From an uncultured Gammaproteobacteria bacterium (GTDB taxonomy: Bacteria > Pseudomonadota > Gammaproteobacteria > Pseudomonadales > Pseudohongiellaceae), in contig CAIOZF010000173.1 of the NCBI GenBank assembly GCA_903862645.1, positions 18,467 to 82,466 of the forward strand: a stretch of 64,000 bases of DNA, in the 5' to 3' direction. Made by a program: the position numbers and the translations under genes. Positions 43,077 to 53,161 of the stretch are shown one piece after another. The notes under the pieces were generated by a model, which was not told where the DNA came from, did not search any database, and was given only the letters and a program-made list of their open reading frames with translations. How positions within the stretch are numbered: the first letter of the stretch is position 1; the number at the start of each line of letters is the position of its first letter.

Positions 43077-45182
43077 ATGGACCAGCCCCCCACCATCAAC
43101 ATTCTGATCGATGCTGACCTCCTGACGGATGGTGAGCGGCTGGTCAATATTTTGCGCAAGTCCGGCCTCAGCGTTAACGCTGAGGCCGTGCGGGACGAAG
43201 ACTTTCTGCGCGGACGTCTGCTCCTAAAAAGCTGGGACATGCTGTTCCTGTTCGCTGCCAACCAGCGTTTATCCGCTGAACGCCTGCAGTGGCTGCTGCA
43301 GGAAATGGCGCTGGACCTGCCGTCTGTCCTACTCGGTTATTACCCCTCTGCCTTCCCCGCCCCGACTTCGATCCCAGACCACTTCATCATCAGTGGCGTC
43401 ACCGAACTCGACGATGCACAGCAGTGTGCCTGGTTGGCACGCCAGGTGCTGCATGAGCTGACGGGGCTGCATGAGCTGACGGGGCTGCAGGAGCGCCGGG
43501 AGCTGCGCCGAAGCAGCGCCGCCCTCAAGGATCTGCAGCAGCGTTATCAGCTCCTGCTGGAAAGTTCGGCAGAGGCAATCGGTTATCTGCACGACGGGGT
43601 GCACCTCTACGCCAACCGCGCTTATGCGGCGCTGTTCGGATACACGGATGCCGAAGCGCTGCGCAGTGTTGCGTTTCTGGATCTGGTGCAGGAGCAGGAC
43701 GTCGCCGCTGTGCAGCAGTTCCTCCGCGACTGTCGGCAGGCTCCCGGAGGACGCTGCGTTTTTCATGGGCTGATTGCGGGCGATGCAGTAGTACGCCTCA
43801 GCCTGGAATGCGCAATTGTCACTTATAGCGAGGAACGCAGCCTGCAGATCATTGTGCGTCCGCTCACGGGTAACCTCGATCAGCAGCAGCTGGCGCTTAC
43901 CGTGCAGGGGCAGGATCTGGTGACCGATCTGCTCAACCTGGGCAGCCTGACCAGTCGTATCGAACAAGCCATCGCCACGGCCTTTTATGAACACCAGCAC
44001 AGCATGCTGGTGCTGTTACGACTCAACGGTTTCGAGAACTTCGTCGCCCTCTCCGGGCGTTCGGCCAGCAACCTCCTGCTCGCCGACGCCGCACGCACGC
44101 TTCGAGAAGAGGCGCCCGGGCCGGCCGTGGCGGGCCGCTGTGCAGACAATGAATTCGCCGTCCTTCTCCCAGTAGCAGCCGGCAGCGATCGCGAGCGCAT
44201 TCTTCTTCACCTGCGCCAATCTCTGGACGACAGTTTGCAGAGCGTGTTGCCGCTCGGGACCCAGGTCAGCGTGGCCGGCGGCTTTGCCATCGTCAACGAT
44301 CTGGCGCCGACAGCGGAGGCGGTTCTGGAGCGGGCGCGTCACAACCTGACCGTGCGCGAATCCACCAGGCTGCATAGACCAGTCTCGCCAGAGGAGCCCT
44401 ATGGCACACCTGAACAGATGTACGAGCGGCTTGAACAGGCCTTCGTCAGTGAAGATTTCGTCCTGGTCTTCCAACCGGTTGTCCGCCTCAAGGAAGACCG
44501 TGTCGAGCGGTACGAGGTCCGCATACGCCTGCGCGACAAGGACCAACTTATTTACCCGCCGCGCTTCCTGGAACTGGCCAACCAATACGGACTGGGCGAA
44601 AAGATTGACCGCTGGGTCGCCCGCAAGTCTCTGCAGTTATTGCAGGAACGTCAGGACCCAAATCTGCAGCTCACCATCAACCTGACCCAGAACTCCTTCG
44701 GCAGCGCAGACTTCCTCTCCTGGCTGACGGCCCAGCTGAACGCCACCAGGCAATCGGCAGACCGGATTGTGCTGCAGATCAGTGAGCTGGATATCATTAG
44801 TGCACCGGACAGACTGACGCAGTTCGTTAAGCAATTGCAGGAACTGCAGATTCCGCTGTCCGTCACCCACTTCGGCTGCACTTTGAGTCCTTTTCAATAC
44901 CTGCCCAATACCGGGGTCAATTTTGTGAAACTGGACAAATCGCTGCTGAGCAATATCGGCACCGATCCGGCACAACGGGAAAAACTTGGCATCACCGTCA
45001 ACAGCCTGCACGCACGGGGTGTGCTGGTCATTGCCCCCATGATCGACCACATTGAGGTGCTGCCGTTGCTCTGGCAGGCCGATATCAATTTCGTTCAGGG
45101 GAACTGCCTGCAGGAGCCCAGTGACAAGATGGATTTCAGCTTCGTGCAGGATGAAGAGATCACACTGGACTCCTTTTACTAG
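43077..45182 (+). CDS. fimX: FimX-like protein with REC-like, PAS, degenerate GGDEF and degenerate EAL domains
   Basis: A 701-residue protein with the FimX layout. N-terminal REC-like domain (about 1-125), a short coiled coil carrying a duplicated HELTGL motif, PAS (about 155-270, LLESSAEAIGYLHDGVHLYANR), GGDEF (about 290-425) whose catalytic motif is ADNEF, and EAL (about 440-690) where the EAL motif reads EVRIRL. Cyclase and phosphodiesterase activity are therefore unlikely; FimX proteins instead bind cyclic di-GMP in the EAL domain and promote pilus assembly. It lies near parC/parE, as fimX does in Pseudomonas. Assignment rests on layout and synteny. Confidence 0.85.
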   Translation: MDQPPTINILIDADLLTDGERLVNILRKSGLSVNAEAVRDEDFLRGRLLLKSWDMLFLFAANQRLSAERLQWLLQEMALDLPSVLLGYYPSAFPAPTSIPDHFIISGVTELDDAQQCAWLARQVLHELTGLHELTGLQERRELRRSSAALKDLQQRYQLLLESSAEAIGYLHDGVHLYANRAYAALFGYTDAEALRSVAFLDLVQEQDVAAVQQFLRDCRQAPGGRCVFHGLIAGDAVVRLSLECAIVTYSEERSLQIIVRPLTGNLDQQQLALTVQGQDLVTDLLNLGSLTSRIEQAIATAFYEHQHSMLVLLRLNGFENFVALSGRSASNLLLADAARTLREEAPGPAVAGRCADNEFAVLLPVAAGSDRERILLHLRQSLDDSLQSVLPLGTQVSVAGGFAIVNDLAPTAEAVLERARHNLTVRESTRLHRPVSPEEPYGTPEQMYERLEQAFVSEDFVLVFQPVVRLKEDRVERYEVRIRLRDKDQLIYPPRFLELANQYGLGEKIDRWVARKSLQLLQERQDPNLQLTINLTQNSFGSADFLSWLTAQLNATRQSADRIVLQISELDIISAPDRLTQFVKQLQELQIPLSVTHFGCTLSPFQYLPNTGVNFVKLDKSLLSNIGTDPAQREKLGITVNSLHARGVLVIAPMIDHIEVLPLLWQADINFVQGNCLQEPSDKMDFSFVQDEEITLDSFY
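43452..43487 (+). repeat. perfect 18-bp tandem duplication in fimX
   Basis: Two exact copies of CATGAGCTGACGGGGCTG sit head to tail and encode HELTGL twice. The insertion is in frame, in the linker helix between the REC-like and PAS domains. Confidence 0.9.
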
Positions 45183-45293
45183 AGAAAACGACCTTGCCTA
45201 CAGATGACTTGTCGAGAGACAAACCCACACAGAATTTTTCGGCGCTCACGGGGGATGACCTGGCGAGTGAAAGCCTGACTGCTGAAAAGGCTC

Positions 45294-45317
45294 TCGCGGG
45301 CGGGGCCCGCTCCCACA
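45294..45317. repeat. REP-like element next to the cyclase start
   Basis: Arms GCGGGC and GCCCGC followed by TCCCACA, ending three bases before the ATG at 45320. If translation started further upstream (TTG at 45194), this element would be coding. Confidence 0.7.
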
Positions 45318-45319
45318 AT

Positions 45320-46705
45320 ATGGCGCCTGTGTCGCATTTGAAGGTCGGGCAGAAGCTGGCGATTGCCAGCTGTGCACTGCTCATTCTGTCCATGTGCGTG
45401 TTCTGGCTCGTCACCAATCAGACCATCGAAAACATTCTGCGCCAGCAGGCCGACAGCCTAGGCAACGCCCTCGCGCGCCAGACCGCCATCCTCGCCACCG
45501 AGCTGGTGCTGGCCAACGATCTGATCAGCATGAATGTGCTCCTCAGCCAACTGACCCGTGACACGGCAATCAGTCAGGCGGCGATCCTGAGCATTGACGA
45601 TCAAGTCATCGCCATTTCCGGCGCCTCACTCTCTGCGCTAGACGAGGCGCAAAGTGGCAGCGCAGATCTGTTCGGCAGCTACGTGGCGCCGATCGCCCTG
45701 CAGGACTCACTGGCCGGCTACGTCCGCATCCATCTGGACCAGCGCTATATCGACCAGGGCGTCACTCGCAATTTTCTGTTCATGCTGATTGCGCTGGTAC
45801 TGCTGGTGCTCACGGGCATCAGTGTCACACTGGCACTCGCCCAGCACTTTGTGACCTTCCCGCTGCGCATGCTGATCGCATCCATGCACAGCGTCAGGCG
45901 CGGCGAACCGGAGCCCTGCCCCTACGGCGAGCGTGGCGACGAAGTTGGCGCACTGATCCGCAACTATAATCGCCTGATTTATGATCTCGAGGATCCCCAA
46001 ATCCGACAGGCGGTGTTTGGCGACGAGCCGGAACCTACCGCCATCGCGCAGACACCACCAGCCTATCGCAGGCCTGGCACCACCGTGGTCAGCATCCTGC
46101 ATTTGAACATCAGCAACTACTGCTCAGCACTGCATGAGCATGACCCGGTGGAAACAGTGGAGCTGATCAACACGTATTATTTCTACATCCACAAAGTCGC
46201 ACAGCTCTATAACGGCAACATCGAGAAGTGCGCCGGCGACGAGATTCTGCTCACCTTCGGCACCGTGCAGAGCGATGATGACCACAGCTTCCATGCGGTC
46301 TGTGCCGCCCTGCTGTTCCTGCAACTTGCAAGCACGCTGGGACGAGAGCTGGAGGCACAGTCGCTGCCGTCTCTACAGTTCCGGGCCGGCCTGCATTGCG
46401 GTGAACTGCTGACGGGCATAATCTCTTCACTCGAGCAGAAGAGCTACACTGTCGCGGGCGAGAATCTGGCGCTGACCAGGCAGATCTGCCACGAAGGCCC
46501 GATCGGAACGCTACTGATCAGCGAATCGGTCTACCTCCAGGCAGAGGCGCAGAGCCGTCTGATCACTGAAGAATTCAATGAAATCGTCGACGATACTACC
46601 GGAGAGTTCATCAAGACCTGGCTGGTCGATGAACCGATGGCCAACTACAAGGCGCTTCTGAGTCGGCAAGTGGAACACCTTCTGGCGCAGGAGATGAATG
46701 TCTGA
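45320..46705 (+). CDS. membrane protein with HAMP and degenerate class III cyclase domain
   Basis: A protein of about 461 residues with a first membrane helix (KLAIASCALLILSMCVFWLV), a periplasmic sensor region of about 125 residues, a second helix (FLFMLIALVLLVLTGISVTL), a HAMP-like segment and a class III nucleotide cyclase domain (about 255-440). In that domain the first metal-binding Asp is replaced (LHLNIS where LFADI is usual) while the second is kept in KCAGDEILLTFG. It may bind but not cyclise nucleotide, or use an altered metal site. I chose ATG 45320, since upstream a REP-like element intervenes; the frame is open back to a TTG at 45194. It follows fimX directly. Confidence 0.75.
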   Translation: MAPVSHLKVGQKLAIASCALLILSMCVFWLVTNQTIENILRQQADSLGNALARQTAILATELVLANDLISMNVLLSQLTRDTAISQAAILSIDDQVIAISGASLSALDEAQSGSADLFGSYVAPIALQDSLAGYVRIHLDQRYIDQGVTRNFLFMLIALVLLVLTGISVTLALAQHFVTFPLRMLIASMHSVRRGEPEPCPYGERGDEVGALIRNYNRLIYDLEDPQIRQAVFGDEPEPTAIAQTPPAYRRPGTTVVSILHLNISNYCSALHEHDPVETVELINTYYFYIHKVAQLYNGNIEKCAGDEILLTFGTVQSDDDHSFHAVCAALLFLQLASTLGRELEAQSLPSLQFRAGLHCGELLTGIISSLEQKSYTVAGENLALTRQICHEGPIGTLLISESVYLQAEAQSRLITEEFNEIVDDTTGEFIKTWLVDEPMANYKALLSRQVEHLLAQEMNV

Positions 46706-46920
46706 AAAAAACGCTGGCGTCTGGTGCAACCTCGATGACGGCGCAGTCATGTGATAGCTGGTATGAAAGTCCGCAATAAAAATCGGTTTAACCGCAGGTT
46801 GTGTCGCGAAAATAGGCCGCATCCCCACCGCACAGAGCAACTGAGGAGGAAATATCTAGAGTGCGAAGTCTGAGGCAGAACGACTTGATCAGAATTTCGA
46901 CCCAGTCGCCCGGCTGCCCA

Positions 46921-49176
46921 TCAGGCCTCTACCACTTCAACTCTGTCGACGTTCTGGAAGCCACGCGGCAGCTTGTTGCCACGACGGCCACGCTCACCAC
47001 GGTAATGCTCCAGATCGGCAGGCTTCATGCTCAGATGGCGTTTGCCAGCGTGAATGGTCAGCACATCGCTGCGCGAGAGAACGCACAATGCAACCACGAA
47101 TTCTAGCCTCTCACTGACGCGCCCGGAGGCGATGCTGATAATCTTGTTACCCTTGCCTCTGGGCAGCTCTGGCAACTCTGCGAGTGCGAACATCAGCAGA
47201 CGCCCTTCGTTGGTGATCGCCACCACCAGGTCGTTGGCATAGTCCTTGATCAGCAATGGCGTCAGCACGCGACTGCCCTCGGGTAACTTCAACACGCTCT
47301 TGCCGGACTTGTTCTTGCTCTGCAGCTCCGCCACCTTTGCCACGAAACCATAACCAGCATCACTGGCTAGCAATACCTGCTGAGTGTCATCGGCCATCAG
47401 CACACCCTCGAAGGTGGCGCCCGATTCCGGTGTCAGTCTGCCGGTCAGCGGCTCGCCCTGCCCTCGCGCGGAAGGCAATGTGTGCGAGGGTAATGAGTAA
47501 GTGCGCCCCATCGAATCGATGAAGATCGCGTTCTGATTGCTGCGCCCTTTCGCCGCGAATTTGAAGCCATCGCCGGACTTGTACTGCAGCGTTGCAGGGT
47601 CGAGGTCATGGCCCTTGCCCGCGCGTGCCCAGCCGCGTGTCGACAGCACGACCGTGACCGGCTCGGTGGACATCAGCTCCGTCTCGCTGAATGCCTGCGC
47701 CTCGGTGCGATGCACCAGGGGTGAACAGCGCGCGTCCCCGAAATCTTCTGCATCCTGCGTGATTTCCTTGCGGATCAGTGTCTTCAGGCGTGCGGCAGAA
47801 CCGAGGATCTGCTCCAGACGTTCGCGCTCTGCATCCAGTTCCTTCTGTTCGGCGCGGATCTTCACTTCCTCCAGTTTGGCCAGGTGACGCAGTTTCAATT
47901 CGAGAATCGCTTCAGCCTGAATGTCCGAGAGCCCGAAGCGGGCCATCAGCACCGGCTTGGGTTTGTCCTCGGTGCGGATGATGTGAATAACCTCGTCGAT
48001 GTTCAGGAACGCGGTCAGCAGCCCTTCCAGAATGTGCAGGCGCTGCAGAATGCGGTCAAGCCGATTCTGCAGACGGCGACGCACGGTCACAGTGCGGAAC
48101 TCCAGCCACTCCACCAGCAGCATTCGCAAGTCTTTGACCTGCGGGCGACCGTCGGTCCCGATCATGTTGAAGTTGACGCGGTAGGTGCGTTCCAGATCGG
48201 TGGTCGCGAACAGGTGCAGCATCAGCGCATCAGCATCGATACGATTGGAGCGCGGCACGATGACGATGCGGGTCGGATTCTCGTGATCGGATTCGTCGCG
48301 CAGATCCACCACCATCGGCAGTTTTTTCTTCTGCATCTGCGCGGCAATCTGCTCCAGCACCTTGGCGCCGGAGACCTGATACGGCAGCGCGGTGATCACC
48401 ACGTCACCGCCTTCGCTGTGATACACGGCACGGGCCTTGATCGAGCCACGGCCGGTCTGGTAGAGATTCTCGATGTCGGCGCGCGGGCTGATGATCTCGG
48501 CGGCCGTTGGAAAGTCCGGCCCTTTGATATGCAGCAACAGGTCGCTCAACGACGCGGCCGGATTTTCCAGCAGATGAATGCAAGCGCTCGCCACCTCACG
48601 CAGGTTATGTGGTGGGATGTCGGTGGCCATGCCTACGGCGATACCGCTGCCGCCATTGAGCAGTACGTTCGGCAAGCGCGCGGGCAGAATCTGCGGCTCT
48701 TCCAGAGTGCCATCGAAATTCAGCTTCCAATCCACCGTGCCCATGTCCAGTTCGGAGAGCAACAGGTCGGCATATTTGCGCAGTTTGGATTCGGTGTAAC
48801 GCATCGCCGCGAAGGATTTGGGATCATCAGGCGAGCCCCAGTTGCCCTGCCCGTCTACCAGTGGATAGCGATAGCTGAAGGGCTGGGCCATCAGCACCAT
48901 CGCCTCGTAACAGGCCGAGTCGCCGTGCGGGTGGAACTTGCCGATCACGTCGCCGATGGTGCGCGCGGATTTCTTGAACTTGGCGCCGGCCTTCAGGCCC
49001 AGCTCGGACATCGCATAGACGATGCGACGCTGCACGGGCTTGAGGCCATCGCCGATATGCGGCAGCGCGCGATCATTGATCACGTACATCGAGTAATTCA
49101 GATAGGCCTGCTGCGAGTAGCTGCTCAGGGCAATCTGTTCGACGCCGTCTTCGTTCACTGTAATGTTCTGGGTCAT
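46921..49176 (-). CDS. parC: DNA topoisomerase IV subunit A
   Basis: ParC cuts and rejoins DNA to unlink daughter chromosomes. The 751-residue protein has the QRDR region [20 protein letters not shown], the catalytic Tyr in [30 protein letters not shown] and a beta-pinwheel C terminus. The QRDR keeps Ser in GDS and Glu in YEA, the usual quinolone-susceptible residues. parE lies 27 bases upstream on the same strand, so the two subunits are probably cotranscribed. Confidence 0.97.
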   Translation of the reverse strand: MTQNITVNEDGVEQIALSSYSQQAYLNYSMYVINDRALPHIGDGLKPVQRRIVYAMSELGLKAGAKFKKSARTIGDVIGKFHPHGDSACYEAMVLMAQPFSYRYPLVDGQGNWGSPDDPKSFAAMRYTESKLRKYADLLLSELDMGTVDWKLNFDGTLEEPQILPARLPNVLLNGGSGIAVGMATDIPPHNLREVASACIHLLENPAASLSDLLLHIKGPDFPTAAEIISPRADIENLYQTGRGSIKARAVYHSEGGDVVITALPYQVSGAKVLEQIAAQMQKKKLPMVVDLRDESDHENPTRIVIVPRSNRIDADALMLHLFATTDLERTYRVNFNMIGTDGRPQVKDLRMLLVEWLEFRTVTVRRRLQNRLDRILQRLHILEGLLTAFLNIDEVIHIIRTEDKPKPVLMARFGLSDIQAEAILELKLRHLAKLEEVKIRAEQKELDAERERLEQILGSAARLKTLIRKEITQDAEDFGDARCSPLVHRTEAQAFSETELMSTEPVTVVLSTRGWARAGKGHDLDPATLQYKSGDGFKFAAKGRSNQNAIFIDSMGRTYSLPSHTLPSARGQGEPLTGRLTPESGATFEGVLMADDTQQVLLASDAGYGFVAKVAELQSKNKSGKSVLKLPEGSRVLTPLLIKDYANDLVVAITNEGRLLMFALAELPELPRGKGNKIISIASGRVSERLEFVVALCVLSRSDVLTIHAGKRHLSMKPADLEHYRGERGRRGNKLPRGFQNVDRVEVVEA

Positions 49177-49203
49177 GGTGTGTCTGCTGTTGGTCGTTTG
49201 CTT

Positions 49204-51117
49204 TTATTCGGCCAGATCGGCCAGGTTCCCACTCTCTTCGAGCCAGGTCTTGCGGTCCCCCGCACGCTTCTTGGAGAGCAGCATGTCGAGCATCTCGTCG
49301 GTGTCGGCGGCGTGCTCCACATCGTCCAGCGTCAGCTGCACGAGGCGCCGCGTGTCGCGGTTCATGGTGGTCTCGCGCAGCTGCAGCGGGTTCATCTCGC
49401 CCAGCCCCTTGAAGCGCTGCACATTGGGTTTACCGCTTTTCTTTTCGGCGACCAGCCTGTCGAGGATGCCGTTCTTGTCCTGCTCGTCGAGCGCGTAATA
49501 GACCTCTTTACCCACATCGATGCGGTATAGCGGTGGCATGGCGACATAAACGTGGCCGGCGCGCACCACGGGGCGGAAGTGGCGCACGAACAGGGCACAC
49601 AGCAGCGTGGCGATGTGCAAACCGTCCGAGTCGGCGTCGGCGAGGATGCAGATCTTGCCGTAGCGCAGACCGCTGATGTCATCGGAGGCCGGATCGACCC
49701 CCAGCGCCACGGCGATGTCATGCACCTCTTGAGAGGCAAGGATCTCGCTGGAGTCCACCTCCCAGGTATTCAGAATCTTGCCGCGCAGAGGCATGATCGC
49801 CTGCGTCTCGCGGTCGCGGGCCTGCTTGGCTGAGCCGCCTGCGGAATCCCCTTCCACCAGAAACAGCTCACCCGCCATCACATCCTGCGTGGAACAGTCG
49901 GCGAGCTTGCCGGGCAGTGCCGGGCCAGACGTCACTCTCTTGCGCTCAACTTTCTTGCTCGCTTTGAGGCGGCTCTGCGCATTGCTGATACACAGCTCGG
50001 CGATCAACTCGGCCTCGGCTGTATGCTGGTTCAGCCACAGACTGAGGGAATCCTTCACCACACCCGAGATGAACACCGCGCACTGCCGTGACGACAGCCG
50101 TTCTTTGGTCTGTCCGGAGAATTGCGGATCGATGATCTTGGCCGACAGCACGTAGCAGCAGCGCTCCCAGACATCCTCGGGCGTCAGCTTCAGCCCGCGT
50201 GGCAACAGGTTGCGGAATTCGCAGAACTCGCGCAGCGCATCAAGCAGGCCTGTGCGCAGACCATTGACGTGGGTGCCGCCCAGCGCGGTGGGGATCAGGT
50301 TGACATAGCTCTCGGCGGTGACCTCGCCACCCTCGGGCAGCCACTGCACGGCCCACTCGACGGCCTCGTCATTGCCCTGCATCGAGCCGATGAAGGGCAG
50401 CTCGGGCAGCGTGGTCCAGCCGCGTGTGGAGCTGGTCAGATAGTCGGCAAGACCATCCTCGTAATACCACTCTTCGGTCTGGCTCTTGTCATCACCGGCA
50501 CTGTTGTCGATAAAGGTGACACGCAGGCCGGAGCACAACACGGCCTTGGCGCGCAGCACGTGGCGCAGCCTTGGTACCGAAAACTTGCTGGAGTCGAAGT
50601 ATTTTTCGTCGGGGAGAAAGCGCACGGTCGTGCCGGTCATGCGCTTGGGCGCTGTTCCCACAGGCGTCAGTTCAGACACTTTTTCGCCATCGCGGAATTT
50701 CATCTGATAGACGACACCATCGCGCCGCACGATTACCTCCAGCTGACTGGAGAGTGCGTTCACCACAGAGACGCCCACACCGTGCAAACCACCGGAGTAC
50801 TTGTAATTCTTGTTGGAGAATTTGCCACCGGCATGCAGGCGCGTGAGGATCAGTTCGACGCCGCTGACCTTCTCCTCGGGATGCAGATCCACGGGCATGC
50901 CACGACCATCGTCAGTGACCTCGACGAAGCCGTCCTTGTGCAGAGTCAACGTGATGCTTTTCGCGTGGCCGGCGAGGGCCTCGTCAACACTGTTGTCGAT
51001 CACTTCCTGAGCGAGATGGTTGAGGCGGCTGGTGTCCGTGTACATGCCGGGCCGTTTGCGCACCGGATCGAGGCCGGTGAGGACCTCGATGGCATCGGCA
51101 TTATAGGAATTGCTCAT
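49204..51117 (-). CDS. parE: DNA topoisomerase IV subunit B
   Basis: The ATPase subunit of topoisomerase IV, 637 residues. It starts YNADAIEVLTGLDPVRKRPG, has the GHKL ATPase motifs EVIDNSVDEALAGHA and DDGRGMPVD, GLHGVGVSVVNALS, and the TOPRIM motifs LVEGDSAGGSAKQARDR and ILADADSDGLHIA, ending QRFKGLGEMNPLQLRETTM. Downstream of yqiA on the same strand with a 29-base gap, so cpdA-yqiA-parE-parC form a likely transcription unit. Confidence 0.97.
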   Translation of the reverse strand: MSNSYNADAIEVLTGLDPVRKRPGMYTDTSRLNHLAQEVIDNSVDEALAGHAKSITLTLHKDGFVEVTDDGRGMPVDLHPEEKVSGVELILTRLHAGGKFSNKNYKYSGGLHGVGVSVVNALSSQLEVIVRRDGVVYQMKFRDGEKVSELTPVGTAPKRMTGTTVRFLPDEKYFDSSKFSVPRLRHVLRAKAVLCSGLRVTFIDNSAGDDKSQTEEWYYEDGLADYLTSSTRGWTTLPELPFIGSMQGNDEAVEWAVQWLPEGGEVTAESYVNLIPTALGGTHVNGLRTGLLDALREFCEFRNLLPRGLKLTPEDVWERCCYVLSAKIIDPQFSGQTKERLSSRQCAVFISGVVKDSLSLWLNQHTAEAELIAELCISNAQSRLKASKKVERKRVTSGPALPGKLADCSTQDVMAGELFLVEGDSAGGSAKQARDRETQAIMPLRGKILNTWEVDSSEILASQEVHDIAVALGVDPASDDISGLRYGKICILADADSDGLHIATLLCALFVRHFRPVVRAGHVYVAMPPLYRIDVGKEVYYALDEQDKNGILDRLVAEKKSGKPNVQRFKGLGEMNPLQLRETTMNRDTRRLVQLTLDDVEHAADTDEMLDMLLSKKRAGDRKTWLEESGNLADLAE

Positions 51118-51146
51118 TGCGTGCGTGTCTCTTTATGCGGACCTGG

Positions 51147-51734
51147 TTATGGCGAACCGGCCAAGAACCGGAAGATGTCGGGTAGCATGGCCTCGTAATT
51201 GACGAAACTGTGGTCGCCACCGGGCTGGATTATACTCGGTGACGACTTGTACTTGTCTACAGCGAGACGGTAGTCGAGTGTCTCGTCGCCGGTCTGCACC
51301 AGCAACAACAGATTCTCCGGAAATTTCAGTGTCTCCACGCGCAGCGCCTGCAACTGGGCAACGTGCTCTGTCGTGATCTGATAACGGCGCCCGGAATAAT
51401 AATTCTTGTTTAAGCCCAGATGCGACTGCCACAACTCAGCGGGATTCACTGCCGGATTGATCAGCGCCGCACGCAGCTGGTAACGCTCGGCGAGCCAGGT
51501 CGCGTAGTAACCACCCAGTGAACTGCCGATCACTACGACAGGCAATGTCTGTGCCTCGATGATTTCACACAATTCGGCAATCGCCTGCTGCGGCACATGG
51601 GACAACTCGGGGACGCCGATTCGATCAGCCATCCCGAGCGACGCGCAATAGTCGTGCGTTACCCGGGCCTTGTGCGAAAGAGGGGAGCTGTTGAAACCGT
51701 GGATATAGAGCAGAACAAAATCGCTGGAGGTCAT
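51147..51734 (-). CDS. YqiA-type alpha/beta-fold esterase
   Basis: A 195-residue alpha/beta hydrolase. VLLYIHGFNSSPLSHKA at the start, the nucleophile elbow VIGSSLGGYYATWLAE with the catalytic Ser, LVQTGDETLDYRLAV with the Asp and PGGDHSFVNYE with the His give a complete triad. The ATG at 51734 gives the short N terminus usual for YqiA; the in-frame TTG at 51749 overlaps the cpdA stop. Always found next to parE in gammaproteobacteria. Confidence 0.9.
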   Translation of the reverse strand: MTSSDFVLLYIHGFNSSPLSHKARVTHDYCASLGMADRIGVPELSHVPQQAIAELCEIIEAQTLPVVVIGSSLGGYYATWLAERYQLRAALINPAVNPAELWQSHLGLNKNYYSGRRYQITTEHVAQLQALRVETLKFPENLLLLVQTGDETLDYRLAVDKYKSSPSIIQPGGDHSFVNYEAMLPDIFRFLAGSP

Positions 51735-51745
51735 CACGGCGCGAG

Positions 51746-52564
51746 TCAATAGCCGGTGGACTCGTGGTCCACATCAAAGACATATCCTGTCACCCGTTCT
51801 ACGGCGCTGTCGATGCGACCATCGCTGTGCAGATTGAACCAGCGATAGGCAGGGCTGAGATCATCGAGGGCGAAGTCCACGACCTCGGGCTTGAATTGGA
51901 TACAGGTGGACGGCGTGCAGACGTAGCGCACACCTTCACGCAGGAAATCCAGCTCCTGGTGGATGTGGCCGTACACCACCGCGCGCACAGAATCAAAGCG
52001 ATCGACCAAGGCGTTGAATGCGTCCTGATTGTGCAGGCCGATGCCACTCATCCAATGAGCACTGCCCGGAACCGGATTGTGGTGGAGACAGACCAGCGTG
52101 TGTTCGATCTGCGGATCTCGCTGCGCGGATTGCAGGCAGGATTCCAGAAATACCAGTTCGCTGACGTCGAGAAAACCATGCACCTTACCCACCACGCTGG
52201 AGTCCAGCATGATGATCTGCCAGTTCCCTGCTTTGACCAGCTTTGCTGAAGCCTGCTGGTGTGCCGGTGCCTTTTCCATGACAGCACAACGATCGTGATT
52301 GCCGGGAATCCAATAGAACGGCGCACCCAGGCGCTGCAGGGCATCACTAAAACGAACATAGGCGTCGAGCGAGGCATCCTGGGCAATGTCGCCAGTGGCC
52401 AGAATGGCATCGATATGGGATTCCCGGCGCTCTACCAGTTCAATCACCCTTTCAAAACTTTCCTGGGTATTGAGCCTCAGCAGCGCAGCCGTCGGGTCGC
52501 TGAACAGATGACTGTCTGTAATCTGTATCACTCGCAGGGGAGTGTCCGCTTGCGTTTTGATCAT
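51746..52564 (-). CDS. cpdA: 3',5'-cyclic-AMP phosphodiesterase (metallophosphoesterase)
   Basis: CpdA hydrolyses cAMP. The 272-residue protein has the full calcineurin-type metal set: QITDSHLF, ILATGDIAQDAS, WIPGNHDRC, LVCLHHNPVP and VVYGHIHQELDF. It lies between DUF1249 and yqiA, the conserved order. Because cAMP and Vfr control type IV pili in Pseudomonas, it may feed into the pilus genes in this window; that link is inference. Confidence 0.94.
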   Translation of the reverse strand: MIKTQADTPLRVIQITDSHLFSDPTAALLRLNTQESFERVIELVERRESHIDAILATGDIAQDASLDAYVRFSDALQRLGAPFYWIPGNHDRCAVMEKAPAHQQASAKLVKAGNWQIIMLDSSVVGKVHGFLDVSELVFLESCLQSAQRDPQIEHTLVCLHHNPVPGSAHWMSGIGLHNQDAFNALVDRFDSVRAVVYGHIHQELDFLREGVRYVCTPSTCIQFKPEVVDFALDDLSPAYRWFNLHSDGRIDSAVERVTGYVFDVDHESTGY

Positions 52565-52567
52565 AAT

Positions 52568-53161
52568 TCACGAAGAACAGATGAATGCCGGAGAGGTCAA
52601 ACTACGGCCGGCCTGTATGCACAGACTCAACCACTCACCTAGGAATTCGTTTATCTGTCTCTTCTCATCCCGATGATACATTTTTGAATTAGGTGTCGCG
52701 TATTTTGCCAAAAACGCTTTATGACCCTGATAGGCAACCGCTTCGGCTGTCACTGCATCGTGATAAAGGCGTATCATTATCCCGGGAGGATTGACCCAGG
52801 GGCTGACTCTGTTTAGCTGTACAATTTGGAGCGTGCTCGTGTAACGAAAAACCTCTACGACGCTGATGCGTACTCTGGCCTCGTAGCCATCACCCACGGG
52901 TGACGCCATCACAAATTCCCTGCTGTAGACGACATCGTCGGGCAGTGTTCCAACATTCAGAAAATCCCGCACCGTGAAGTTCGGAACTTGACCTTCCTGA
53001 GACGTCCCAGAGGCACACCCCGCGAGGCTTTGCAGGCAGGCAGCTCGAAACGAGTCTAGTTCAGGCATCAGCTTTAGTAAACGAATATAATTGGCGTCGC
53101 AGCCAGCCATCTGGCGGCTCAGATCGATACTGTAATGCCTGGTTTTGCTCTCTTGCGTCAC
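52568..53161 (-). CDS. DUF1249 family protein
   Basis: A 197-residue protein of the DUF1249 family (YqiB-like), function unknown. Conserved pieces: YIRLLKLMPEL near the N terminus, ARVRISVVEVFRYTSTLQIVQ in the middle, MIRLYHDAVTAEAVAYQ and KRQINEFLGEWLSLCI near the C terminus. It is longer in the middle than the enterobacterial protein. I chose the GTG at 53161, which overlaps the nudF stop (GTGA). Confidence 0.88.
   Translation of the reverse strand: MTQESKTRHYSIDLSRQMAGCDANYIRLLKLMPELDSFRAACLQSLAGCASGTSQEGQVPNFTVRDFLNVGTLPDDVVYSREFVMASPVGDGYEARVRISVVEVFRYTSTLQIVQLNRVSPWVNPPGIMIRLYHDAVTAEAVAYQGHKAFLAKYATPNSKMYHRDEKRQINEFLGEWLSLCIQAGRSLTSPAFICSS

Noticed and set aside
42482..43261. Long 259-codon version of the zinc-ribbon gene
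   Set aside because: The first 150 codons run through a REP-like element and overlap fimX; the start at 42811 gives a compact protein.
47884..49530. 548-codon frame antisense to parC and parE
   Set aside because: Spans the junction of two certain genes and has typical shadow composition.
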